DNA of 32,667 nt. Source: Chloroflexota bacterium (GTDB taxonomy: Bacteria; Chloroflexota; Anaerolineae; J102). Below are positions 8,636-15,685 of the stretch, in pieces. Within the stretch, counting starts at the first letter, position 1. Each line of letters opens with the position of its first letter. Location: assembly GCA_013151415.1 (NCBI GenBank), contig JAADII010000188.1, positions 1 to 32,667 of the forward strand. The letters are read 5' to 3'. The notes below the pieces were generated by a model that was not told where the DNA came from, did not search any database, and worked only from the letters and a program-made list of their open reading frames with translations. The position numbers and the translations under genes are program-made.

Positions 8636-9841
8636 TCAGTGGCTATAAGGATCGGCGGCGTCACGCAGGCCATCGCCTAAGATGTTTAGCGCCAGCACGG
8701 TGATAATGACGGCCAGGCCCGGCAACAAGAGCCAGGGGGCTATGGCCACGGATTGCAGATTTTGCGCTTCTTGCAATAACACGCCCCAACTGATGGCGGG
8801 AGGGCGCAAACCCAGGCCCAAGAAGCTGAGAAAGGTTTCGCTGATGATCATGACTGGCACCGCAAGCGTGGCGGTGGCGATGATATGACTATAAAAGGTT
8901 GGAACCATATGTCGAAAGATGATGCGACTTTGGGTGGCGCCAGATAGCTTCGCCGCCATCACAAAATCTTCCTCTCGCAGCACCAAAAAGCGGCCGCGCA
9001 CCTCGCGGGCCAGCGTGGTCCAGCCAATGAGCGCCAGGATGAGCGTGATGGCGAAATATGTTTGCTCCACCGACCAATCCCGAGGCATGGCCGCGGTCAG
9101 CGCCATCCAAATGGGAATGGCGGGCAGAGACTGCAAGATTTCGATCATGCGTTGGATGATCAGATCGGGAACGCCGCCGTAATAACCCGAAACGCCCCCC
9201 AATAGCACGCCCAAAAACACGCTGACAAACACCGAGATCAGACCAATGGACACGGAGACTCGAGTGCCATACATGAGCCGCGACCATTGATCTCGGCCCA
9301 AGCGATCGGTTCCCAGCAGGTAGATGGGGTTTTCTTCGATATCGCCTTCTTTAACGCCGATAAAGTGAATATTGGTGGTGAATAATCCCAAAACCTCATA
9401 TTCGAAACCACGCGCGAAAAAGGTGATGGGAATCTTTTTCTCCTCGTCGATCTTCCATTCCATACGAAGGGTTTCAGGGTTGCGCCTGCCCACGATGCCG
9501 TAGACAAATGGTCTAAACGCGCCGTCATCGATGAAATGGATGCGCTGCACAGGCACAAAGGATTGTTGCGCCCGGCTTTTATGAGGATCCATGGTGCTGA
9601 AAAAGCCGGGAAAGAGCACGATCAACGCCAGCAAGATCACCACCAAGCCGCTGACAAGCGCAAGACGATGTTTTTTGAAGCGCCACCAGGTTAGCTTCCA
9701 GTTGGGAGCCACGTGGATGGCCGCGGCATCCTCTCGCTCATCCTCCAAACGCGCTTGATTCCATTCGGACAACGCGGTGAGATCGGCGTGACGCGCCTCT
9801 TGCGCCTCTTGGTTCGCTTCGGAGACTCGATCATCGCTCAT
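8636..9841 (-). CDS. Opp/Dpp-type ABC transporter permease (C subunit) with long periplasmic insertion
   Basis: This is one of the two membrane subunits. At 401 aa it is longer than the roughly 300 aa usual for OppC/DppC. The extra length is an acidic cytoplasmic N-terminus (about residues 1-45) and an insertion of around 100 residues between the first transmembrane helix (about 60-80) and the permease core, reading roughly from DPHKSRAQQ to the GTDRLGRDQWSR motif. The core is canonical, with TDxLGRD before TM2 and the EAA coupling loop around EEDFVMAAKLSGATQSRIIFRH. The ATG lies 2 bp after the B-permease stop, with GGAGG inside the end of that gene. The insertion could contact the binding protein or substrate at the outer face. 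Confidence 0.93.
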   Translation of the reverse strand: MSDDRVSEANQEAQEARHADLTALSEWNQARLEDEREDAAAIHVAPNWKLTWWRFKKHRLALVSGLVVILLALIVLFPGFFSTMDPHKSRAQQSFVPVQRIHFIDDGAFRPFVYGIVGRRNPETLRMEWKIDEEKKIPITFFARGFEYEVLGLFTTNIHFIGVKEGDIEENPIYLLGTDRLGRDQWSRLMYGTRVSVSIGLISVFVSVFLGVLLGGVSGYYGGVPDLIIQRMIEILQSLPAIPIWMALTAAMPRDWSVEQTYFAITLILALIGWTTLAREVRGRFLVLREEDFVMAAKLSGATQSRIIFRHMVPTFYSHIIATATLAVPVMIISETFLSFLGLGLRPPAISWGVLLQEAQNLQSVAIAPWLLLPGLAVIITVLALNILGDGLRDAADPYSH

Positions 9842-9843
9842 GC

Positions 9844-10830
9844 TCAGGCCTCCATCCGAATGCGGGGATCGAGCCAGGCCAATAACACATCGGATATCAA
9901 GGTTCCGATGATGGCCAGAAAACAGTAGATGAGTACGATCACGCCCGCCAAGAACATGTCCTGGTTGGTCAACGAGCGAAGCAGCAAAGGTCCGATGGTG
10001 GGTAGGTTTAGCACGGTCGCGACGATGACGCTGCCCGAGAAAAGCATGGGCAGATACCAGCCAATGGTGCTAACCAGGGGGTTGATGGCCAGATGCACCG
10101 GATATTTCAACACCAGTCGCCACTCCGACATGCCCTTAGCTCGCGCCATTTCCACATAAGGCTTGTTCAGTTCGTCCAACAGGTTTGCTCGCATGACTCG
10201 AGCCAGACGAGCTGTGCCATCCAATGCCAGGATCAGGGCCGGAAGCCAGAGATGCTTCAGCAAATCGATGACTCGGGCCAAGCTCCATGGCGCATCCACA
10301 TATTCGGGCGAAAACAATCCGGTGACGCTGATCCCAAAATAGGAGTAAGCCAACCACATCAACACCAGGGCGGTCATGAATGTGGGGGTGGCCACGCCCA
10401 AGTAGTTGAACACCGTGAAGAAATAATCAATGAACGAATATTGCTTGGTCGCCGAGATGATCCCAATAGGGATGGCCAGCGACCATGAAATGATGAATGT
10501 TGCAGCGCCCAATAGCACGGTGAGCAATAAGCGCTCTTTGATCAGCTCCATAATAGGGCGTTTCCAATCCAGAGAAACCCCAAAATCCCCGCGCAACATT
10601 CCGCCAACCCAGCGAAAATATTGAACAATCAAGGGTTGGTCCAGGCCATATTGTTCACGTAGCGCCTCGATCTGAGCCTGGTCCATCGAAGAGCCAGACG
10701 CGGCGAGCTCAGCGATATAGCTGGTGACAAAATCGCCCGGAGGCGCCTGGATGATAAAAAACGCAAAGACGGAAAAAATGAACAAGAGCAAGGGCAACAA
10801 CAAAAGCCGCTTGATGATATATTGCGTCAT
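9844..10830 (-). CDS. Opp/Dpp-type ABC transporter permease (B subunit)
   Basis: This 328-aa membrane protein has the standard DppB/OppB layout. It opens with the N-terminal MTQYIIKRLLLLPLLLFIFS helix and a periplasmic region containing ALREQYGLDQPLIVQY. Five further helices follow, with the EAA coupling loop (YVEMARAKGMSEWRLVLKYPVHLA) between them. The protein ends in the LAWLDPRIRM tail. The ATG is preceded by TGGAG at 7-nt spacing. It is separated from the binding-protein gene by 134 bp containing a strong hairpin, and is followed almost immediately by the C permease. It forms the heteromeric translocation pore with that subunit. Confidence 0.94.
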   Translation of the reverse strand: MTQYIIKRLLLLPLLLFIFSVFAFFIIQAPPGDFVTSYIAELAASGSSMDQAQIEALREQYGLDQPLIVQYFRWVGGMLRGDFGVSLDWKRPIMELIKERLLLTVLLGAATFIISWSLAIPIGIISATKQYSFIDYFFTVFNYLGVATPTFMTALVLMWLAYSYFGISVTGLFSPEYVDAPWSLARVIDLLKHLWLPALILALDGTARLARVMRANLLDELNKPYVEMARAKGMSEWRLVLKYPVHLAINPLVSTIGWYLPMLFSGSVIVATVLNLPTIGPLLLRSLTNQDMFLAGVIVLIYCFLAIIGTLISDVLLAWLDPRIRMEA

Positions 10831-10889
10831 AAACGGACTCCATAGACCGCCTCATAACCATCGCGGGCGCGACGGCCGGTGAGATAACG

Positions 10890-10943
10890 TGGAAAATAGG
10901 CTGTCCATACATGCAGCCATGCATGGACAGCCCACTGTTTCCA
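10890..10943 (-). other. Strong intercistronic hairpin between binding-protein and permease genes
   Basis: Arms GGCTGTCCATACATG (10899-10913) and CATGCATGGACAGCC (10918-10932) pair over 15 positions with a single A-C mismatch and a 4-nt loop. A further outer TGGAAA/TTTCCA stem (10890-10895 with 10938-10943) extends it. No T-tract follows on the minus strand, so it looks like an mRNA-stabilising or partial-termination element rather than a full terminator. Such elements often let the binding protein be made in excess over the membrane subunits. Confidence 0.75.
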
Positions 10944-10964
10944 GAATGCAAATGGAAGGAGTTG

Positions 10965-13028
10965 TTATTGACTGAAGTAGAAGGTTTCGGGCCGCGTGTT
11001 GCCGGGCGTGCGCAACGGCCAGTCGTTGCCTGCGGTTTCGGGCACATTGCGCAGGTTGTTGTTTACAACCACCACGCCCTGAATCATGGGGGTCAGGCCC
11101 ACGGTGCCAATTTCCCAGATGTTGTCGGCCCAAACGCGGAAGAGCTCTTGGGCGATCTTGATTTGCTCTTCGCGTCCCGACACTTTGCCCTTGTCGATCA
11201 GCTCCACCAGTTTCTTGATCTCGGCTGGCGGCTCCATGCCCTCTTTGCCGTCGGTCTCATACCATTTGCGGAACAAAGGCCCAAACGTGAGCGCAGGATT
11301 GCTGCGCGGGTCCATCTTTGGTTGGCCGCTGAAGGGAAAACCGGTCGTGTCTTCGTTCCAGATTTCCACCATGAGGTCGTTGGTGTCGCGCATTTGGAAG
11401 GCGAGGGCGCGTTCTCTCACCTCGACATGGGCTTTCACGCCCACTTTGGCCCATTGTTCAACCGCCAGTTGTCCCACATCAGTCCAGTTGCCAAATGCGG
11501 GCACCACATTGATCTCGATATCGAGCGGTTTCCCGCTGGGCAGCAGGCGGAATCCATCGGCATCACGCTCGGTGAGGCCAATGCTGTCGAGCAATTCGTT
11601 GGCTTTGTCGGGATCATACTCGGTGTATTTGTAAGCCCATTCATCGCCAGGATAGTAAGGATGGTTGGGCGCGGGAACGCCTTGTCGGGGTTCGCCCAAC
11701 CCCAAGAACGCCAATTCTTTGATGGCCTCTCGGTCAAGCGCATGGGAGAGGGCGATGCGGAAGTCCTTATTTCGCAGCAGCTCGCCGATTTCAGGGTCGT
11801 TTTGATAAGTTTGATTGAACATGAACACCGCGTCTGAGCCGCCGAACGTAGGCCATGTGACGACGCGATACCCTCCTTTATCCTCATTTTCCTTGAGGAC
11901 CGGGTAATTGCTCATGTTGATATGACGGGCCTGAAAGTCGAGCTCGCCCGAAACCGCGGCCAAGTTCAACGCCTCTTTATCCGCGAAGAAGGTGAAGCGG
12001 ACTTCGTCGATGTATGGCAACTGATTGCCTTCTGGATCAACGCCGACGTAGTAGGGATTGCGTTTCAAAACAAACACCGGATCGGATACGGTGGAATTGT
12101 CGGGGACCCATGCCGCGGTGGTGGGACGGTCTGCATTGGTTTGAGGCAAAGCCTTCACCGTGAACAGCTCCACCCAGGTCTCAAAGCCGGCGTCCTTCAC
12201 CATCTTCTCCAATTCGGCGGCGTCAGCATAAGAGGCGTGGAATTGTTTGAGATAGTGAGCCGGCGCATAAGCGAGATTTGCAATGGAGAGGTCCGCGCCA
12301 TCTTTGTTGGCCAGATCCAGCAAGAAAGCCGTATTGGGTTGTTTAAAGGTCCACTTGACGGTGTAATCGTCGATTTTCTCGACGGTGGCCACCGAACCGT
12401 CGTTATTGACCATCCAATTCGCTGGATTAGGCATTAGGTCCGTGTTTAGCAGAATATCATTGTACCAGAAAAGAATATCATCCGCAGTCAAGGGTTCGCC
12501 ATCCGACCACTTGGCCCCAGGGCGCAAGTACACCGTCCATTCGGTGAAGTCTTCGTTGGATTCCCAACCCTTGGCGATGTGTGGAATCACTTCGCTGCCG
12601 TCGGGCGAGAAACGAACCAGGGCGTCATAGACGACGCGCACATAATTGTTGTGGTCAGAGGGCCCGAGAAAGGCTCGGCGCAATGTCCCCCCATACTGGC
12701 CAATGCCCTCAACCCCTTCTTCCACCAGGGGTTCTTCGGGCAATCGTTCATCTACGGGCGGTAGTTCGCCGGCTTTAACCCGCTCGGCGAGCATAGGCGC
12801 TTCGTTGTATTTGCTCTCTGGCGCGGGGGGTTCGGCCGCGGGAGCCTCGGTTGGGGTTGGAGGGGGGGCTTCGGTGGCTGCTGGCGCTTCGGCTGTGGGC
12901 GCTTCTGTTGCTGCGGGGGCCTGAGTGGGAGCGGGCGCTGATGCGCATGCAGCCAGCACCAAGATCAGGATCAGAGCGGCCACACTGATCAGCAGCAGGT
13001 TGCGTGGGTTCGATGAGTTGCGTTTCAT
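10965..13028 (-). CDS. Extracytoplasmic solute-binding lipoprotein, SBP family 5 (oligopeptide/oligosaccharide type)
   Basis: This is the substrate-capture component of the importer, a 687-aa lipoprotein. From the ATG at 13028 there is a basic N-terminus (MKRNSSNPR), a hydrophobic segment and a lipobox LAAC. A long Ala/Pro/Thr/Glu-rich tether follows (about residues 32-70), then the family-5 fold: YGGTLRRAF near the start, WTVYLRPGAKWSDGEPLTADDILF, and later ALSHALDREAIKELAF. The ATG has an AGGAGGG ribosome site 8 bases upstream. The same frame is open to a TTG at 13109, but that would place 27 residues before the signal peptide and is rejected. The protein is longer than typical peptide-binding DppA/OppA. 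Sugar rather than peptide specificity is inferred from the operon only. Confidence 0.93.
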   Translation of the reverse strand: MKRNSSNPRNLLLISVAALILILVLAACASAPAPTQAPAATEAPTAEAPAATEAPPPTPTEAPAAEPPAPESKYNEAPMLAERVKAGELPPVDERLPEEPLVEEGVEGIGQYGGTLRRAFLGPSDHNNYVRVVYDALVRFSPDGSEVIPHIAKGWESNEDFTEWTVYLRPGAKWSDGEPLTADDILFWYNDILLNTDLMPNPANWMVNNDGSVATVEKIDDYTVKWTFKQPNTAFLLDLANKDGADLSIANLAYAPAHYLKQFHASYADAAELEKMVKDAGFETWVELFTVKALPQTNADRPTTAAWVPDNSTVSDPVFVLKRNPYYVGVDPEGNQLPYIDEVRFTFFADKEALNLAAVSGELDFQARHINMSNYPVLKENEDKGGYRVVTWPTFGGSDAVFMFNQTYQNDPEIGELLRNKDFRIALSHALDREAIKELAFLGLGEPRQGVPAPNHPYYPGDEWAYKYTEYDPDKANELLDSIGLTERDADGFRLLPSGKPLDIEINVVPAFGNWTDVGQLAVEQWAKVGVKAHVEVRERALAFQMRDTNDLMVEIWNEDTTGFPFSGQPKMDPRSNPALTFGPLFRKWYETDGKEGMEPPAEIKKLVELIDKGKVSGREEQIKIAQELFRVWADNIWEIGTVGLTPMIQGVVVVNNNLRNVPETAGNDWPLRTPGNTRPETFYFSQ

Positions 13029-13108
13029 GTGGTTTTCCCTCCTAGGAAACAAGAAAGAGCGTTTTGGGGAGAACAACGGCGGCGTCTTTGATGGGGTTCG
13101 TCTGTGCA

Positions 13109-13119
13109 ATCACCTCCTT
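13109..13119 (-). promoter_or_regulatory. Orphan ribosome-binding-like sequence upstream of the binding-protein gene
   Basis: On the minus strand this reads AAGGAGGTGAT, an 11-base perfect complement of the 16S rRNA 3' end. No ATG follows at normal spacing. The nearest candidates (GTG inside it, ATT and TTG directly after it) are too close. A short frame from the GTG (13113) would encode 23 residues and stop with a TAG at 13042-13044, which overlaps the ribosome site of the real gene. Its role is unknown: leader peptide, ribosome standby site or chance. Confidence 0.35.
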
Positions 13120-13201
13120 ATGCATTGAGCGGCGTTGATGTTGGAAAGATAGATGAACGTGTTGAAAGCGAAAATATCTTTGCGGGCGCGAGAGGTCGCC
13201 A

Positions 13202-14212
13202 TCAGGTGACCTTGGGCGCGCTATTTCGGATGATCAATCGCGTCTTCACCGTGATGACGGGGGTCTCGATGCGCTGTCCTTTCATTTGTCGAAGCAAAAG
13301 ATTCATGGCCTGTCGCCCCATTTCCACCCGCGGAACGCGGCATGTGGTGAGGGCCGGCGTAACCAAGGCGGCGAGGTAAACATCATCGAAGCCGACGATC
13401 GCAATGTCGTTGGGGATGCGCCGGTTTAGCGCGCCGCATGCCTGAATGGCCCCCACTGCCACCAAATCATTGAAACAAAAGAGCGCGTCGAGTTGTGGGT
13501 GTCGCTTCAATAACAATTTAGTCGCCTCCTCACCCCCTTCCACCGTCGGCGTGCAATATTGAATCCAACCATCCTCGACCGAAATCCCCGCGCCTTCCAT
13601 GGCGTCCAGATAACCGCTCTTGCGTTGATTGGCGCTGTATGAAAAAGCGGGCCCCACCAAAATGCCAACGCGCTTCCGGCCCATGTTCAAAATGTGTCCG
13701 ACGGCCTTTTGGGCGCCTTTATGATTGTCCACCATCACGGTGGGATAAGATGCATCATCCATAAGCCGGTTCACAAGCACAATGGCCGGAAACCGTTTCA
13801 AGACATCCTGAAGAGCCGGCGTTTTTTGCCTTAGCCCACATAAAATCACCCCATCAACCTGCTTTTCCTCCAACGAAAACAGCACCTCTAGTTCGCGTTC
13901 TGGGTCTTCATTGCTGTTGCACAAGAAAACATTATAACCCTGATCATAGGCGGTGGCCTCGATGCCGCGGGCGATATCTGAGAAAAAGGGGTTGGAAATG
14001 TCGGGCACAACCATGCCGATGGTGGATGTGCGCGAAGTGGCCAGACCTCGGGCTACGGCGCTGGGCCTGTATCCTGTCTGTTCGATGACTTCCAGCACGC
14101 GTTGGCGGGTTTTTGGGCTCACCTCGGGCTTGTTGTTGATGACGCGCGACACGGTCTGGGAAGAGACTCCGGCCAGTTTCGCGACATCCGAGATTGTAAC
14201 GCGGCGGGTCAT
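13202..14212 (-). CDS. LacI/GalR-family transcriptional regulator
   Basis: This is a DNA-binding repressor of 336 aa, normal for the family. The N-terminal helix-turn-helix and hinge are clear (TISDVAKLAGVSSQTVSRVIN, starting near residue 6, with PEVSPKTRQRV after it). A periplasmic-binding-protein-like effector domain follows (VVPDISNPFFSDIARGIE, FNDLVAVGAIQA, IAIVGFDDVYLA). The recognition helix keeps the Gln and Arg that in E. coli LacI contact GTGAGC half-sites. The ATG has AGGA nine bases upstream. It is the first gene of the sugar operon, and lac-like operators overlap its own promoter region, so it probably represses itself and, by read-through, the downstream genes. The inducer is probably a sugar or sugar phosphate from the pathway. 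Confidence 0.94.
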   Translation of the reverse strand: MTRRVTISDVAKLAGVSSQTVSRVINNKPEVSPKTRQRVLEVIEQTGYRPSAVARGLATSRTSTIGMVVPDISNPFFSDIARGIEATAYDQGYNVFLCNSNEDPERELEVLFSLEEKQVDGVILCGLRQKTPALQDVLKRFPAIVLVNRLMDDASYPTVMVDNHKGAQKAVGHILNMGRKRVGILVGPAFSYSANQRKSGYLDAMEGAGISVEDGWIQYCTPTVEGGEEATKLLLKRHPQLDALFCFNDLVAVGAIQACGALNRRIPNDIAIVGFDDVYLAALVTPALTTCRVPRVEMGRQAMNLLLRQMKGQRIETPVITVKTRLIIRNSAPKVT

Positions 14213-14240
14213 ATGAGGCGTTCCTGAGCATGCGATCGCG

Positions 14241-14280
14241 TGTGAGCGCTGCCGTGAGCGCTCACATATTCAGTGTGAGT
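14241..14280. promoter_or_regulatory. Lac-like operator sites for the LacI-family regulator
   Basis: GTGAGCGCTCAC (14254-14265) is a perfect 12-bp palindrome matching the core of the ideal symmetric lac operator. A second copy of the half-site, TGTGAGCGCT (14241-14250), makes a 10-bp inverted repeat with AGCGCTCACA (14257-14266). A further TGTGAGT half-site is at 14274-14280. The sites cover the predicted transcription start and early leader of the regulator gene. Confidence 0.75.
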
Positions 14281-14309
14281 AATATACAGTACTTTTTCCC
14301 TCCTGTCAA
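14281..14309 (-). promoter_or_regulatory. Promoter of the regulator gene and sugar operon
   Basis: On the minus strand, a consensus TTGACA (14309-14304), a 17-bp spacer and TATATT (14286-14281) form an almost ideal sigma70-type promoter. The lac-like operators lie immediately downstream, a classic repression geometry. No comparable promoter is visible directly upstream of the binding-protein gene, so this may drive the whole operon. Confidence 0.75.
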
Positions 14310-14372
14310 TAGGTTTTTATCCCCAACAAAGATTTTTTCACACCCGGGAATAGCCCGCGAAAGACGCCGTCG

Positions 14373-14438
14373 AAACAAAGGGGCGCCCTCGTTGAAGATG
14401 GGCCTGACAAACCATCTCTCCAAAAACGAGAGCGCCCC
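14373..14438 (-). terminator. Intrinsic terminator of the SPFH gene
   Basis: Outer arms 14425-14438 and 14380-14393 pair over 14 positions with one mismatch. An inner AGATGG/CCATCT stem (14396-14401 with 14412-14417) stacks within the loop. On the minus strand the stem is followed by TTTGTTT (14379-14373). It lies 24 bp after the SPFH stop codon and insulates the sugar operon promoter. Confidence 0.75.
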
Positions 14439-14462
14439 CTTTTCAATATCATCGCCGGTTGG

Positions 14463-15524
14463 CTAGGGCGCGCTGGGCGCGCTGAAGAGATCGCCGGGGA
14501 GAATGAGTTGTTCACCGCCTCCTGTGCTGACCACCGTTGGATAACGGCCATTCCATTGGTTTACGGCTTGCCAACGGATGACTTCGGGCGTCAGGCTTTG
14601 GGCGATGAGCCGGTTCGCCTCGGCCTGAGCTTTGGCCTTTAGCAGGGTGGCTTCAGCTTCGGCTTGTGCTCGCAGCTTGGTGGCCTCGGCTTCGCCCTGA
14701 GCCACACCAATGCGTTCCAGGCGTTGGCGTTCGGCCTCGGCTTCGGCCTGGGTGATGGTGCGTTGTTTTTCGAACTCGGCCTGTTTGGCCAGGTTTTGCT
14801 TGGTGATGATGTTTTCGGCCTCGATTTGCTTCGTCTCCACCGCCTGCTTATAAGCTTCGGTGAACCCGATCTGCCGCAAGCCAAAGAACACCAATTCCAG
14901 GCCTTCGGCCTCGAAGTCCTTTCGCAGTTGCTCGGAAATGGTTTCTTGCGCCTCGCGAATATCGCCCGAGTAGAGCTGGCTCGCCTCGTAATTGCGCAGC
15001 AATGTGCGCACCCAAACGCGGCTATTTTGCTTGACCAATTTTTCCACCACTTCTTCTTCGGTTCCCAGATTGTTGACGATATTGGCGGCTTCTTGCGGTT
15101 TTATGCGAAAACGCACCGTATAACGAGCCGTAATTTGCTGGCCATCGCTGGTGGCCGTGTCCACCGAAATGTCGGTGTAGTCCGCTTTGGAAAGCTCCGG
15201 CGCGTCGCTGGTCTCGTAGACAATTTCCTGAGTGCGGTACACCACGGTTTCATCGATGAATGGAATTTTCCAGTTTAGCCCAGGCTCGAAGACCGCGACC
15301 ACGCGACCCAAGCGTTTGACCACAGCCACCGACCCGGCTTGCACCACGGTGTAGCTATTCATCAAGGCCAATATGGCAAAAACCAGGATGAACACCACGA
15401 CGCCCACCGTGAGACCGGAGCTTGGCTTGGGCTTTCCGCTGCGGGCGCTGGCTCCAACAACCAGCGCGGCCGCGCCGAAACCAATGATGAGCGAGAGTAG
15501 CACCGCGAAAATAAGTTGACCCAT
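14463..15524 (-). CDS. SPFH/Band 7 (prohibitin/stomatin-like) membrane protein
   Basis: SPFH proteins form large membrane-associated oligomers that organise membrane microdomains or regulate membrane proteases. This 353-aa protein has two N-terminal hydrophobic segments (about 2-25 and 37-58) and then the SPFH domain from about 62 (VQAGSVAVVKRLGRVVAVFEPG). A long Ala/Glu/Gln-rich coiled coil follows (about 225-310, repeated AEAEA patterns), with a short C-terminal tail. Start choice is clear: ATG with AAGGAGG six bases upstream. It has its own likely promoter (15622-15650) and a terminator, so it is probably monocistronic. It is prohibitin-like rather than a clear HflC/HflK, and no partner gene (NfeD or second SPFH) is adjacent. 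Confidence 0.9.
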   Translation of the reverse strand: MGQLIFAVLLSLIIGFGAAALVVGASARSGKPKPSSGLTVGVVVFILVFAILALMNSYTVVQAGSVAVVKRLGRVVAVFEPGLNWKIPFIDETVVYRTQEIVYETSDAPELSKADYTDISVDTATSDGQQITARYTVRFRIKPQEAANIVNNLGTEEEVVEKLVKQNSRVWVRTLLRNYEASQLYSGDIREAQETISEQLRKDFEAEGLELVFFGLRQIGFTEAYKQAVETKQIEAENIITKQNLAKQAEFEKQRTITQAEAEAERQRLERIGVAQGEAEATKLRAQAEAEATLLKAKAQAEANRLIAQSLTPEVIRWQAVNQWNGRYPTVVSTGGGEQLILPGDLFSAPSAP

Positions 15525-15621
15525 GCGAACCTCCTTGCATGAAATGAGTGAAGAGATGCGACCTTATCTGTCGCATCCTTTCGACGAAAAAGCTTTCAGA
15601 ACTAGATTTGCCATCGCCCCC

Positions 15622-15650
15622 ATTGTACCGCGTTTAGCCCTTTCTGGCAC
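15622..15650 (-). promoter_or_regulatory. Probable promoter of the SPFH gene
   Basis: On the minus strand GTGCCA (15650-15645), a 17-bp spacer and TACAAT (15627-15622) are positioned about 98 bp upstream of the SPFH start. The -35 box matches consensus at 4 of 6 positions and the -10 box at 5 of 6. Confidence 0.5.
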
Positions 15651-15664
15651 GACGGATTGCTCCC

Positions 15665-15685
15665 AAAAACCTGACATCGGTTTTT
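15665..15685 (-). terminator. Possible weak terminator after the cDPGS-like gene
   Basis: Immediately after the TAA stop, AAAAACC (15685-15679 on the minus strand) pairs with GGTTTTT (15671-15665) around a 7-nt loop. The stem is A/T-rich and the T-run lies within it, so termination strength is doubtful. Confidence 0.4.

Noticed and set aside
13029-13109. TTG start giving the binding protein 27 extra residues
   Set aside because: It would bury the lipoprotein signal peptide; the ATG at 13028 has a properly spaced AGGAGGG.
13109-13119. Fragment of a 16S rRNA 3' end on the plus strand
   Set aside because: Only the anti-Shine-Dalgarno-like stretch matches; flanking bases are not rRNA, so it is better read as a ribosome-site-like sequence on the minus strand.
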